Below are positions 43,344 through 50,300 of a DNA stretch of 64,000 nt, one piece after another; positions within the stretch are counted from its first letter, which is position 1; the number at the start of each line of letters is the position of its first letter. Position numbers and translations under genes: made by a program. Under the pieces are notes generated by a model. It was not told where the DNA came from. It did not search any database and was given only the letters and a program-made list of their open reading frames with translations. Origin of the DNA: an uncultured Oscillibacter sp. (GTDB taxonomy: Bacteria; Bacillota; Clostridia; Oscillospirales; Oscillospiraceae); NCBI GenBank assembly GCA_910577405.1, contig CAJTMG010000013.1, positions 18,592 through 82,591 of the forward strand, in the 5' to 3' direction.

Positions 43344-44762
43344 TCAGGTATTATCCCGGCTGATAGGCTCGCGAATCAGGAGTCGCCGGAAGGCTTTTGC
43401 GTTAAAGGGAATCAAGGGATAGAGATAGCCTTTGCCGACAATGGGCTTTGTGGTGGCCACCAGAACGAGGATGCCCAAGACGCCCAGACCAAAGCCCCAT
43501 ACATCAAAGGCAGCGGTCAGGAGCAGCAGAACCACCCGCAGAAGCTTAAAGGCGTAGCCCATCTCATAGCTCGGCTGCGCAAAGCTGGCTACAGACACAA
43601 AGGCCATATACACCAGCACTTCCGGTCCCAGCCAGCCGGCCTGCACCGCGAAGTCGCCGAGAATGAGTGCCCCCAGCATGGAGAAGGAGTTGGAGAGGGA
43701 ATCCGGGGTGTTGAGGGACGCGAGTTTCAGCACGTCAATCAGGAATTCCACCACCAGAAGCTGCCACAGCAATCCCAACGAGGCAGGTTCGGGGGAGGAC
43801 AGGAATTTCAGCGCCTCCGGAAGCCGTCCTGTCTCCTTGACCATCAGATACCAAGCCGGGGTAATCAGCAGGGAAATCAGAAAGACGACTATGCGCAGCA
43901 ATCGAAGATATGTTCCGATAAGAGGCGGGAAATAGAACTCATTGGCCTCCTGGGTGAAGTCAAAGAAGGTGGTGGGCAGGATCATAACGGATGGCGAGTT
44001 ATCCACCATCAGGACCACGCTGCCCTCCATAATACTGGCGGCGGCGCTGTCCGGACGTTCGGTAAAGCGGACCTTCGGAAAGGGATTGTACCACTGCTTG
44101 GGCCGAATGGCTTCTGATACGCTCTCTTGGGCCATAGAGAGAGAGTTCACATCAATATTGTTCAGCTTGTCCCGAATTTCCGCAAGAAGTTCAGGGTTTG
44201 CTTTGTCGTTCAGATAGCAGAGGACAGCGTCGGTATGGGAGCGGTTTCCGACTTTCAGCCCTTCCATGGTCAGGTGCGGGTCCCGGATTCGCCGCCGCAG
44301 CAAAGCCATATTGGGCACCACGGCCTCAATAAAACCGTCGTGAGAGCCCCGCAGAACTTTGCCGTCCGGAGGCTCTTCCACACCCCGGCCGGGATAATCC
44401 TTCGCGTCAATCTGCGCCGCGCCTTTGAGTCCCTCCACCAGCAGAAGGGTTTTGCCCAGCAGAACAGAAGTCACGATTTCGGCGGCGTCGGTCCCTACAT
44501 CTACCTCGGAAAACGAAATGAACCGGTCCACAAACGCCTGCATATCGGTCAGCTCAGCAAGGGCGTTCTGAGGCAGGGACAGCCAGAAAGCCCCCATGCG
44601 TTCCAGAGTCTCGTCCTTGCCGTAGCCGTCCACAACCCACAGCCGCGCCCGCCGTCCGCCGATGATATAGTCCCGGCTTACCATGTCCACGCTCCGCCCA
44701 ACACCTAATATATCGTTGAAGTACCGGACGTTTTCCATGTAATTCTCTGATAAATTCTCCAT
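43344..44762 (-). CDS. spoVAF: spore germination protein, SpoVAF/GerA family
   Basis: 472 residues. A soluble N-terminal domain (~270 residues, with LGVGRSVDMVSRDYIIGG and DGYGKDETLERM) precedes 5-6 membrane helices, the GerA-type A-subunit layout. The N-terminal sequence looks more like SpoVAF than GerAA (moderate confidence). It would sit in the spore inner membrane and act in germination. The start at 44762 follows GGAGG. A sigma-G-like promoter lies just upstream, consistent with forespore expression. No GerB or GerC partner genes are adjacent. Confidence 0.82.
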   Translation of the reverse strand: MENLSENYMENVRYFNDILGVGRSVDMVSRDYIIGGRRARLWVVDGYGKDETLERMGAFWLSLPQNALAELTDMQAFVDRFISFSEVDVGTDAAEIVTSVLLGKTLLLVEGLKGAAQIDAKDYPGRGVEEPPDGKVLRGSHDGFIEAVVPNMALLRRRIRDPHLTMEGLKVGNRSHTDAVLCYLNDKANPELLAEIRDKLNNIDVNSLSMAQESVSEAIRPKQWYNPFPKVRFTERPDSAAASIMEGSVVLMVDNSPSVMILPTTFFDFTQEANEFYFPPLIGTYLRLLRIVVFLISLLITPAWYLMVKETGRLPEALKFLSSPEPASLGLLWQLLVVEFLIDVLKLASLNTPDSLSNSFSMLGALILGDFAVQAGWLGPEVLVYMAFVSVASFAQPSYEMGYAFKLLRVVLLLLTAAFDVWGFGLGVLGILVLVATTKPIVGKGYLYPLIPFNAKAFRRLLIREPISRDNT

Positions 44763-44785
44763 ATGACACCTCCAAAGCGTGGCCT

Positions 44786-44814
44786 TAGTATGCGCCGCTT
44801 TCTGGAGGTTATCC
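44786..44814 (-). promoter_or_regulatory. candidate sigma-G promoter of the spoVAF-like gene
   Basis: On the minus strand, GGATA (44810-44814), a 17-base spacer and CATACTA (44786-44792). The -10 matches the known sigma-F/G consensus CATnnTA; the -35 is close to GnATA. sigG itself is in this window. Confidence 0.6.
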
Positions 44815-45115
44815 ATGTGAAACGCTGAAGATGCTGTTCAGTTCCATAGGGCCGCTTCCTCAAGAGACCGCCCGCGGGAGATGAAACGGCTGGTCAGCAT
44901 CTTGGCCGGGAACTGTGGGCAGGGCGTGCAGTGCGTTCGTCCTGTTCCGCCTGTCAGGTATTTTTGATCCTTGGTGAGCGGGTCATGCCGGAGCATATCT
45001 GTTGCGTGAATGAGCATAAAATCGCCTGGGTTTTCGTACCGGCGCTCTGCAAAGCCCTGCGGGACCGTATGCAGGCAGGATGCTTTCCCGACTGCCCGCG
45101 TATGGCGATTTATGC
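44815..45115. other. spacer upstream of the guaA promoter
   Basis: About 300 bases without a recognisable gene. A 70-codon plus-strand open frame here (44931-45143) has no ribosome site and runs through the guaA promoter, so it is not called. No tRNA or clear RNA element was seen. Confidence 0.4.
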
Positions 45116-45144
45116 TTGCAATATAGACGGCGGTCCGCTATAAT
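45116..45144 (+). promoter_or_regulatory. guaA promoter
   Basis: TTGCAA (45116-45121), a 17-base spacer and a perfect TATAAT (45139-45144), giving a start near 45151 and a leader of about 127 bases. Confidence 0.7.
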
Positions 45145-45150
45145 AAGGAA

Positions 45151-45242
45151 CAAAGACGCCGTACCGCTGCGTTCCGTACCACGTGAAGAAACCCCGGCGG
45201 CATAAGCATTCTTGGAACCCACTGGCAATCCGTCGGGTTTTT
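45151..45242 (+). promoter_or_regulatory. guaA leader with terminator-like hairpin (possible attenuator or riboswitch)
   Basis: The leader contains AACCCCGGCGG (45190-45200) pairing with CCGTCGGGTT (45230-45239), followed by five Ts, an intrinsic-terminator shape 35 bases before the guaA start. An upstream CGCCG (45157-45161) can pair with CGGCG (45195-45199) inside the 5' arm, and GTTCC (45171-45175) with GGAAC (45214-45218), so an alternative antiterminator is possible. It does not look like the known purine riboswitch. The ligand, if any, is unknown. Confidence 0.5.
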
Positions 45243-45277
45243 ACCATGCAGACAAAATCAATACAGGAGGATACACT

Positions 45278-46258
45278 ATGGCAAATGATATGCGTCCCGC
45301 CGACATGAAGCGGATTAACTCCCCTGAACTTGCAAACGCTTTTATTGAGGAACAAATTGCTCAGGTACAGGCTCAGGTAGGTGATAAAAAGGTGCTTCTG
45401 GCTTTGTCCGGCGGCGTGGATTCTTCCGTGGTAGCCGCGCTGCTGATTAAGGCCATCGGCAAGCAGCTTGTGTGTGTCCACGTGAATCATGGCCTGATGC
45501 GCAAGGGCGAAAGCGAGCAGGTTATTGAGGTTTTCCGGAACCAGATGGACGCAAACCTGATCTATGTGGACGCCACGGACCGTTTCCTGGACCTGCTGGC
45601 AGGCATAGACGAACCGGAACGCAAGCGTAAGATCATCGGCGGCGAGTTTATCAAGGTTTTCGAGGAAGAGGCCCGGAAGCTGGAGGGAATTACCTTCCTG
45701 GCTCAGGGTACCATTTATCCGGATATCCTGGAGAGCGACGGCGTAAAGGCTCATCATAATGTAGGCGGCCTGCCGGAAGATCTGCAATTCGAACTGGTAG
45801 AGCCGGTGCGCCTGTTGTTTAAGGACGAGGTGCGGGCAGTCGGCAAGGCGCTGGGACTGCCTGCGTCTATGGTGGAACGCCAGCCCTTCCCGGGTCCTGG
45901 ACTGGGTGTGCGCTGCTTGGGTGCAATTACCAGAGACCGCCTGGCCGCGCTCAGGGAGTCCGACGCGATCCTGCGGGAGGAATTCGATAACACTGGGCTT
46001 GCCGAACACATCTGGCAGTTCTTTACTGTCGTGCCCGATTTCCGTTCTACTGGCGTCCGGGACGGCAAGCGCGCTTTCGATTGGCCGGTTATCATCCGTG
46101 CTGTCAATACCGTCGACGCTATGACCGCTGCTGTGCCCGAAATCCCTTGGGCTGTCCTCCAGAAAATTACCAGCCGTATCCTTAGCGAGGTCCCCGGTGT
46201 CTGCCGCGTGCTTTACGACCTTACCCCGAAGCCCGTCGGAACTATCGAGTGGGAATAA
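45278..46258 (+). CDS. guaA: GMP synthase, ATP-pyrophosphatase subunit (no glutaminase domain)
   Basis: 326 residues covering only the C-terminal half of usual bacterial GuaA: the PP-loop LALSGGVDSSVVAALL (residues ~43-58), then the dimerisation domain ending PKPVGTIEWE. The N-terminal glutamine amidotransferase domain is absent, and the start at 45278 is clear (AGGAGG, 7-base spacing). Split GMP synthases are known mainly from archaea. It would need a separate GATase subunit or free ammonia. A mobile element is inserted directly behind its 3' end. Confidence 0.92.
   Translation: MANDMRPADMKRINSPELANAFIEEQIAQVQAQVGDKKVLLALSGGVDSSVVAALLIKAIGKQLVCVHVNHGLMRKGESEQVIEVFRNQMDANLIYVDATDRFLDLLAGIDEPERKRKIIGGEFIKVFEEEARKLEGITFLAQGTIYPDILESDGVKAHHNVGGLPEDLQFELVEPVRLLFKDEVRAVGKALGLPASMVERQPFPGPGLGVRCLGAITRDRLAALRESDAILREEFDNTGLAEHIWQFFTVVPDFRSTGVRDGKRAFDWPVIIRAVNTVDAMTAAVPEIPWAVLQKITSRILSEVPGVCRVLYDLTPKPVGTIEWE
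46243..46258 (+). other. predicted attL core at the 3' end of guaA
   Basis: The terminal guaA codons (about TATCGAGTGGGAATAA) abut the phage integrase region. The 3' end of guaA is a known insertion site for integrative elements. The matching attR copy would lie beyond the window, so the core is inferred. Confidence 0.4.
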
Positions 46259-46304
46259 ATTGATTTTTAGAGCGCACACTATATATTGCGTTTGATGTGA
46301 AAAA

Positions 46305-46345
46305 TACCACGACGCAGACACAAAATGTTGTGTTGCGTCGTGGTA
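46305..46345. terminator. bidirectional terminator between guaA and integrase
   Basis: TACCACGACGCA and TGCGTCGTGGTA form a perfect 12-base stem with an inner ACACAA/TTGTGT stem, with A-rich sequence before and CTCTTTTTC after. It can end both guaA and int transcripts. Confidence 0.9.
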
Positions 46346-46383
46346 CTCTTTTTCTCTGGCGTACCGGAAACGTACCGTTTGCT

Positions 46384-47544
46384 TCAAACAGCTCCTTTTT
46401 CGGCCTGTTCGAGCCGTTCTGACACGTCCTCGAGGGAGTCGATGCCAACGGGGGCTGCTGGGGGCTCCCCCCTGGCCCGGCGGTCCAGATCATCCGCCAT
46501 CCCCTGCTTTTTGTCTGGGTACAGATGGGAGTAGGTTGCCATGGCCACCTCCACCGTGTCCCCCAGGCGCTCGGCCACGGCCACGATGGAGTAACCCAGG
46601 TCCACCAGCAAGGCGGCATGGCTGTGCCGGAGGTCATGTATCCTGATTCGTTGGATTCCGGCCGCCTCCGCAGCACGATCCAGCTCCCGGTTCAGGGTGC
46701 CGTGGTTGAAATAGAAAATGCGATCCCCCGGCTCGATTTCGTAGAGGGCGGAGATGTAACTCTGCACCTCGCCATAGAGAAACGTCGGCATGGGCACCTC
46801 CCGGACGCTATTGTCAGTCTTGGGCGGGCCGGGGGCATCCTCCCCCGCCTCCCTGTGGTGGGTCTTGTTGACCCTCACCATCTTGGAAGGGAGAATATCT
46901 GCAGGGGTCAGCGCCAAGCACTCCCCCACCCGGAGCCCACACCAATACATGATCTGGAACGCCACCCTGAAACCGGGCTTCGTTACTTGCTCCAGGGCGG
47001 TGTCAAACTCGGCGGTCGTCCAGAAGTCCATTTTGCGAGCCTTTTTCTTCCCCATGAAGCCGGCCGGCAAGCAGGGATTTTGCCGCAGGCCGTAGTACAT
47101 CACCGCATAGTTGAAAATGGCGGATAGACGGCTGTTGACGGTGCGGAGGTATGAGGGGGCATACTTCCGCCCGTTGTGCGGATTGATAGCGGATATCATT
47201 TTGTTCTGCCACTTGCGGACAGTGACGGCATCGATCTTGTCCACCTGCAGCTTGCCGAAGAACGGGAGCAGCCAAGTGTTGATGATGCTGTCCTGGGTCC
47301 CTCTGGTGGTTCCTCGGACACGATGATCAGCATCCTCCTGGTAGAGCTGCACCAAGGAAGCGAAGGACATATCGCACCGCTTCTCCGCCTTCAGCAGAAA
47401 TTCCCGCTCAAAATCCTGAGCATCCTTTTTGCGCTCAAAGCCCTCCTTCTTTTTCTTTTTCCGATTCCCGGTCCAGTCCAAATACCAGAACGACGCCATC
47501 CAGCGGACAGCTCCATCCTTGGTTGTGTATTTGTAAGCAGGCAC
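46384..47544 (-). CDS. int: tyrosine-type site-specific integrase
   Basis: 386 residues. An N-terminal arm-binding domain (KYTTKDGAVRWMASFWYLD), a SAM-like core-binding domain (SFASLVQLYQEDADHR...) and the catalytic domain with Arg in CGLRVGECLAL, His-x-x-Arg in HDLRHSHAALL and the Tyr nucleophile in TYSHLYP. The GTG start at 47544 follows AAGGGGGGG; a longer frame upstream overlaps the CI-like gene and is rejected. It lies at the element's left end and should recombine the guaA 3' site. Confidence 0.93.
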   Translation of the reverse strand: MPAYKYTTKDGAVRWMASFWYLDWTGNRKKKKKEGFERKKDAQDFEREFLLKAEKRCDMSFASLVQLYQEDADHRVRGTTRGTQDSIINTWLLPFFGKLQVDKIDAVTVRKWQNKMISAINPHNGRKYAPSYLRTVNSRLSAIFNYAVMYYGLRQNPCLPAGFMGKKKARKMDFWTTAEFDTALEQVTKPGFRVAFQIMYWCGLRVGECLALTPADILPSKMVRVNKTHHREAGEDAPGPPKTDNSVREVPMPTFLYGEVQSYISALYEIEPGDRIFYFNHGTLNRELDRAAEAAGIQRIRIHDLRHSHAALLVDLGYSIVAVAERLGDTVEVAMATYSHLYPDKKQGMADDLDRRARGEPPAAPVGIDSLEDVSERLEQAEKGAV

Positions 47545-47596
47545 GAAACCACCCCCCCTTGCAAGACCGCCCCGGCCGCCAGCCGGGGCGCTTTTT

Positions 47597-48055
47597 TTAT
47601 TCTTCAGGCGGTTGAGACTCCTGACGCTCGGTCTTGGCCTGCTCATCGGCCAGCCGCAGCAGATCCATGTACTCCACCACCCGGCGCTTTGATTTCTTGG
47701 ACAGACGTTGGAACCGGCCAGCCAGAGCCAGAATCTCCGGGTCCTTGATACAGTCCAGGAGCAGGGTGCGGTTTTCCTCCGAAAGCGTGTCGGCTCCTTC
47801 CACCAGGGCAACGGCATCCCAGACGATTTGCGGTGTGGCGCGGGATGTGCCGCGCTTCCGGTCATCGGACAGCCCTAAAATGAAATCCGCTGATACTCCA
47901 TCGAAGATGATGACAAGCTGACGGAGCGTATCCTCTTGGAGCTGGATGCCGCCATTTTCGTATTTGGACACCACCGAGGGCTGCACCCCGAGCCGGGCGG
48001 CTAATTCCTTTTGGCTCAATCCCGCTTCTTTGCGGAGCATAGATACTCGATTCAT
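47597..48055 (-). CDS. phage CI-like repressor (XRE family)
   Basis: 152 residues. N-terminal HTH (LRKEAGLSQKELAARLGVQPSVVSKYENGG) and a helical C-terminal part; there is no LexA-like self-cleaving peptidase domain, so RecA-induced autocleavage is not expected. The start at 48055 follows GGAGG by 8 bases. Divergent from the Cro-like gene with palindromic operators in both promoters. It is the likely lysogeny repressor. Confidence 0.85.
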   Translation of the reverse strand: MNRVSMLRKEAGLSQKELAARLGVQPSVVSKYENGGIQLQEDTLRQLVIIFDGVSADFILGLSDDRKRGTSRATPQIVWDAVALVEGADTLSEENRTLLLDCIKDPEILALAGRFQRLSKKSKRRVVEYMDLLRLADEQAKTERQESQPPEE

Positions 48056-48081
48056 AACATACACCTCCAATTGTCCCTTTT

Positions 48082-48110
48082 ATTTTACTATTTCTTTTTG
48101 AGAAACACAA
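48082..48110 (-). promoter_or_regulatory. repressor-gene promoter with operator in the spacer
   Basis: On the minus strand, TTGTGT (48105-48110), a 17-base spacer and TAAAAT (48082-48087). The spacer contains the palindrome TTTCTCAAAAAGAAA (48091-48105), a relative of the operators on the cro side, so the repressor may control itself. Confidence 0.65.
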
Positions 48111-48150
48111 GGAGAAATTTGCCGGAAAAGAAATTTCTTTTGAAAACGAC

Positions 48151-48207
48151 TTGACATTCCTAAAAGGAAGTGTTAGTATAGGACTACGCAAAAGTTCCTT
48201 AAAAGAA
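48151..48207 (+). promoter_or_regulatory. early (cro) promoter with two operators
   Basis: TTGACA (48151-48156), a 17-base spacer and TAGTAT (48174-48179). Operator 1, TTCCTAAAAGGAA (48157-48169), fills the spacer next to the -35; operator 2, TTCCTTAAAAGAA (48195-48207), lies just after +1. A third copy, TTCCTTAAAAGAG, is inside the 3' end of the cro gene (48429-48441). They are the likely CI/Cro sites. Confidence 0.8.
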
Positions 48208-48231
48208 TTTTTTCAAGAAGGGGGGTCAAGG

Positions 48232-48453
48232 ATGGCAAACAGGATGCGGGAGTTACGACTGGAGCACCATGAAACGCAGCGGGACCTGGCGGAGCTCTTG
48301 GGGCTTAAATCCGCAGTCCTTTACTGCAAGCGGGAGATCGGCTATCATCCCGTAACGCTGGAGGAAGCCTTCAAGCTGTCCCTTCATTGGGGGCTTACCA
48401 TTGAGGAGATTTTTTTTGCGGATGAAGTTTCCTTAAAAGAGAGTTCCGCCTAA
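48232..48453 (+). CDS. Cro-like small HTH regulator (XRE family)
   Basis: 73 residues, essentially one helix-turn-helix domain (MRELRLEHHETQRDLAELLGL). The start at 48232 follows an AAGGGGGG-type site. First gene of the rightward early operon, controlled by the operators just upstream and carrying a third operator copy in its own 3' end. Confidence 0.82.
   Translation: MANRMRELRLEHHETQRDLAELLGLKSAVLYCKREIGYHPVTLEEAFKLSLHWGLTIEEIFFADEVSLKESSA
48429..48441 (+). promoter_or_regulatory. third repressor operator inside the cro-like gene
   Basis: TTCCTTAAAAGAG differs from operator 2 by one base. It lies within the last codons of the cro-like gene, about 235 bases from the promoter operators, allowing DNA looping. 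Confidence 0.5.
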
Positions 48454-48490
48454 TCTGAAAAAAGTTTACCACAAGGAAGGAGGATAATAA

Positions 48491-48973
48491 ATGCCCAGAA
48501 ACGCCACGAAAGCGGCTGACAACGTGTTTTATCTCGCACGAAAAGCGGCGGAAAAGTGCAACGACCATCTGGGAAGCCGTGAGGGTGCGGCGGAGGAAAC
48601 CGGCATTGACCGTACCCGCCTGGCCCGCATCGAGGCCGGGGTCCTCGTTCCCTACCCCGAGGAAGTCCTGATGATGGCCCACGCCTACCAGGCCCCCCAG
48701 CTCTGCAATCACTACTGCGCCAGTCTCTGTCCGCTGGGCAAAAAGACGATCCCGCCCTGCGAGCTGCTCCAGATTGACCGCCTGGCCCTCAAGGTCATGT
48801 CGGCCATGCAGGGGGCCAGCTGTGTACAGCAGATTATTCTGGAGATTGCCGGCGACGGCCAGATCACCCAGGACGAGGTCCCCCAGCTGGAACAGGTGAT
48901 GAAGAACCTGGAGACCATGGAACGCGCCTCGATGGAGCTCCGCCTTTGGATGCAGAAGTACGTCGGACAATAG
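48491..48973 (+). CDS. phage HTH protein with cysteine-rich segment
   Basis: 160 residues. An N-terminal XRE-like HTH (AAEETGIDRTRLARIEAGVLVPYPEEV), then a Cys/His segment (CNHYCASLCPLGKKTIPPC) that could bind metal, then a helical C-terminal part (DGQITQDEVPQLEQVMKNLETME). It starts after AAGGAGG. Common in clostridial phage early regions, of unknown role, probably regulatory. Confidence 0.75.
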   Translation: MPRNATKAADNVFYLARKAAEKCNDHLGSREGAAEETGIDRTRLARIEAGVLVPYPEEVLMMAHAYQAPQLCNHYCASLCPLGKKTIPPCELLQIDRLALKVMSAMQGASCVQQIILEIAGDGQITQDEVPQLEQVMKNLETMERASMELRLWMQKYVGQ

Positions 48974-48986
48974 GAGGGCCCACGCC

Positions 48987-49184
48987 ATGGCAGATATCGA
49001 ACGGAAGGAGCAGGAGATTCCCAAGTACGTCAAGGTCCGGGAGGTCATGCAGTTGTGCGAGGTCAGCGAGAGCCGGGCCTACCGTATCATGCAGCAGCTC
49101 AACAAGGAGCTGGAAGCCCAGGGCTTTGTTACCACCTCGGGCCGGGTGTCCCGGAAATACCTCATGGAGAGGCTTTACATTTAG
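48987..49184 (+). CDS. small helix-turn-helix protein, excisionase-like
   Basis: 65 residues with a winged-HTH of the excisionase/MerR-like type (KYVKVREVMQLCEVSESRAYRIMQQLN). Start after AGGAGG. It could be an excisionase (Xis) or another small phage regulator; sequence alone does not decide. Confidence 0.7.
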   Translation: MADIERKEQEIPKYVKVREVMQLCEVSESRAYRIMQQLNKELEAQGFVTTSGRVSRKYLMERLYI

Positions 49185-49203
49185 CAGAAAGGAGTTGAAT
49201 GCG

Positions 49204-49452
49204 GTGAAAGTGAACGAGCGGCTGATCTTCGCAGTACTGGAGCTGATTACTATCCTCTGCCTGACGGGCATTACCTTCGAGCTTGGCCGCGCTTTTGCGC
49301 TGGCGGAGCGGGGATATAAAGCCTGCGGCGGTGAGTACCTCATCTTGGCGATCCCGGCCCTCTACTATGCCGGGAAGAGGACTGTGAAGGATTGGCTGGC
49401 GGACCTCCGGGAGATTCGGAGGGGCGGCAACCCCTGGAGAAAGGAGGAGTAA
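49204..49452 (+). CDS. small membrane protein, phage
   Basis: 82 residues with two hydrophobic segments (LIFAVLELITILCLTGITF and YLILAIPALYYAG) and a basic C-terminus (RRGGNPWRKE). The GTG at 49204 is 9 bases after AAAGGAG. Unknown role. Its place in the early region argues against a holin. Confidence 0.6.
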   Translation: MKVNERLIFAVLELITILCLTGITFELGRAFALAERGYKACGGEYLILAIPALYYAGKRTVKDWLADLREIRRGGNPWRKEE

Positions 49453-49457
49453 GCGCC

Positions 49458-49592
49458 ATGCCCTATTACAACATCTGCCCTCACTGCGGCAGCCACCTTG
49501 ACCCGGGAGAGCGGTGCGACTGCCAGAGCAAGGGCCCGGAACCTAAACAGCGGGAGTCCGCTGACGAAAAAAAGGAGGCTAAATCAGCATGA
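49458..49592 (+). CDS. 44-residue zinc-ribbon peptide
   Basis: A very small protein with CPHCGSHLDPGERCDC, a four-Cys zinc-knuckle pattern, then a charged tail. It starts shortly after AAGGAGGAG and its stop overlaps the next start (ATGA). It is typical of phage operons and of unknown role. Confidence 0.65.
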   Translation: MPYYNICPHCGSHLDPGERCDCQSKGPEPKQRESADEKKEAKSA

Positions 49593-49957
49593 CGAACATC
49601 ATCAAGGTTCAGTTTTTCAAAGGCGGTACCCCGGCGGGCAAAGCCTACAGCTACTATACGCCGGAGCCGGTGGACGTCGGGGACATCGTGGACATCAAGA
49701 CGAACCATGGTACCGCCCGCGCCATGGTGGTCCAGGCGGACGTGCCGGAGAAGGAGATCGCCGCCTTCAAGCCCGCCGTCAAGACCATCATCGGCAAGTC
49801 GGCCTGCCGGTGCGAGGAGTGCGCCGAGTTCACCGCCATCGGAGAGGGCGACCACATCTGCGGCGCTGATCCGCACAAGATGCCGGTCAGCGAGTACACC
49901 CCTACGGAGGACTACTTCTGGTGCAAAGGTGCCCATTTCTCCAGCCTGGAGGGATAG
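49589..49957 (+). CDS. phage protein of unknown function, 122 residues
   Basis: The N-terminal half (VQFFKGGTPAGKAYSYYTPEPVDVGDIVDI) has a short beta-barrel look reminiscent of the PriA N-terminal DNA-binding fold. A CRCEEC motif follows, possibly metal-binding. Translationally coupled to the preceding peptide gene. Function not assigned. Confidence 0.65.
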   Translation: MTNIIKVQFFKGGTPAGKAYSYYTPEPVDVGDIVDIKTNHGTARAMVVQADVPEKEIAAFKPAVKTIIGKSACRCEECAEFTAIGEGDHICGADPHKMPVSEYTPTEDYFWCKGAHFSSLEG

Positions 49958-49960
49958 GCC

Positions 49961-50287
49961 ATGCCGAACCCAAAAGCACCGCGGTTTCTGGTGGATGTAA
50001 GGGACGAAGCCTCCGGTTACCTGGGCCGTGAGCTGACGGACTCCGAGTGGGCCGAAGCCTACCCGCCAGCGGCACAGAAGCTGTCCCGCATCATCCAGCT
50101 GTACGGAGACGACGGCGGAGATCGCCGTCAGCCCTGGTACCTCGGAAAGCTGGTGCAGGAGCACATCGCATTCAGCATCATTTCCACCTACTGCGCCATA
50201 AGCGCACAAAAAAAGACCGCCTCCGAAGAGGACGGCCTTCTCACCACCACAAATATAACACCTAAATTCACTAACTGTCAATCCTGA
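49961..50287 (+). CDS. phage protein of unknown function, 108 residues
   Basis: No family recognised. Residues ~10-85 appear folded (ASGYLGRELTDSEWAEAYPPA...). The C-terminal ~25 residues (QKKTASEEDGLLTTTN) are encoded by a hairpin that reads as a terminator on the opposite strand, so the end of the protein is probably not conserved. Confidence 0.6.
   Translation: MPNPKAPRFLVDVRDEASGYLGRELTDSEWAEAYPPAAQKLSRIIQLYGDDGGDRRQPWYLGKLVQEHIAFSIISTYCAISAQKKTASEEDGLLTTTNITPKFTNCQS
50208..50237 (-). terminator. terminator-like hairpin oriented against the early operon
   Basis: On the minus strand, GGCCGTCCTC pairs with GAGGCGGTC (one bulged T, TTCG tetraloop), followed by seven Ts. It lies within a plus-strand gene and would stop leftward, antisense transcription. 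Confidence 0.6.
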
Positions 50288-50300
50288 AAGGAGATGCGGC

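Noticed and set aside
44931..45143. A 70-codon plus-strand frame before guaA
   Set aside because: No ribosome site, and it runs through the guaA promoter hexamers.
47545..47865. Longer N-terminus for the integrase
   Set aside because: The extension overlaps the CI-like gene, is Trp/Arg-rich, and a GTG with an AAGGGGGGG site gives the usual integrase length.
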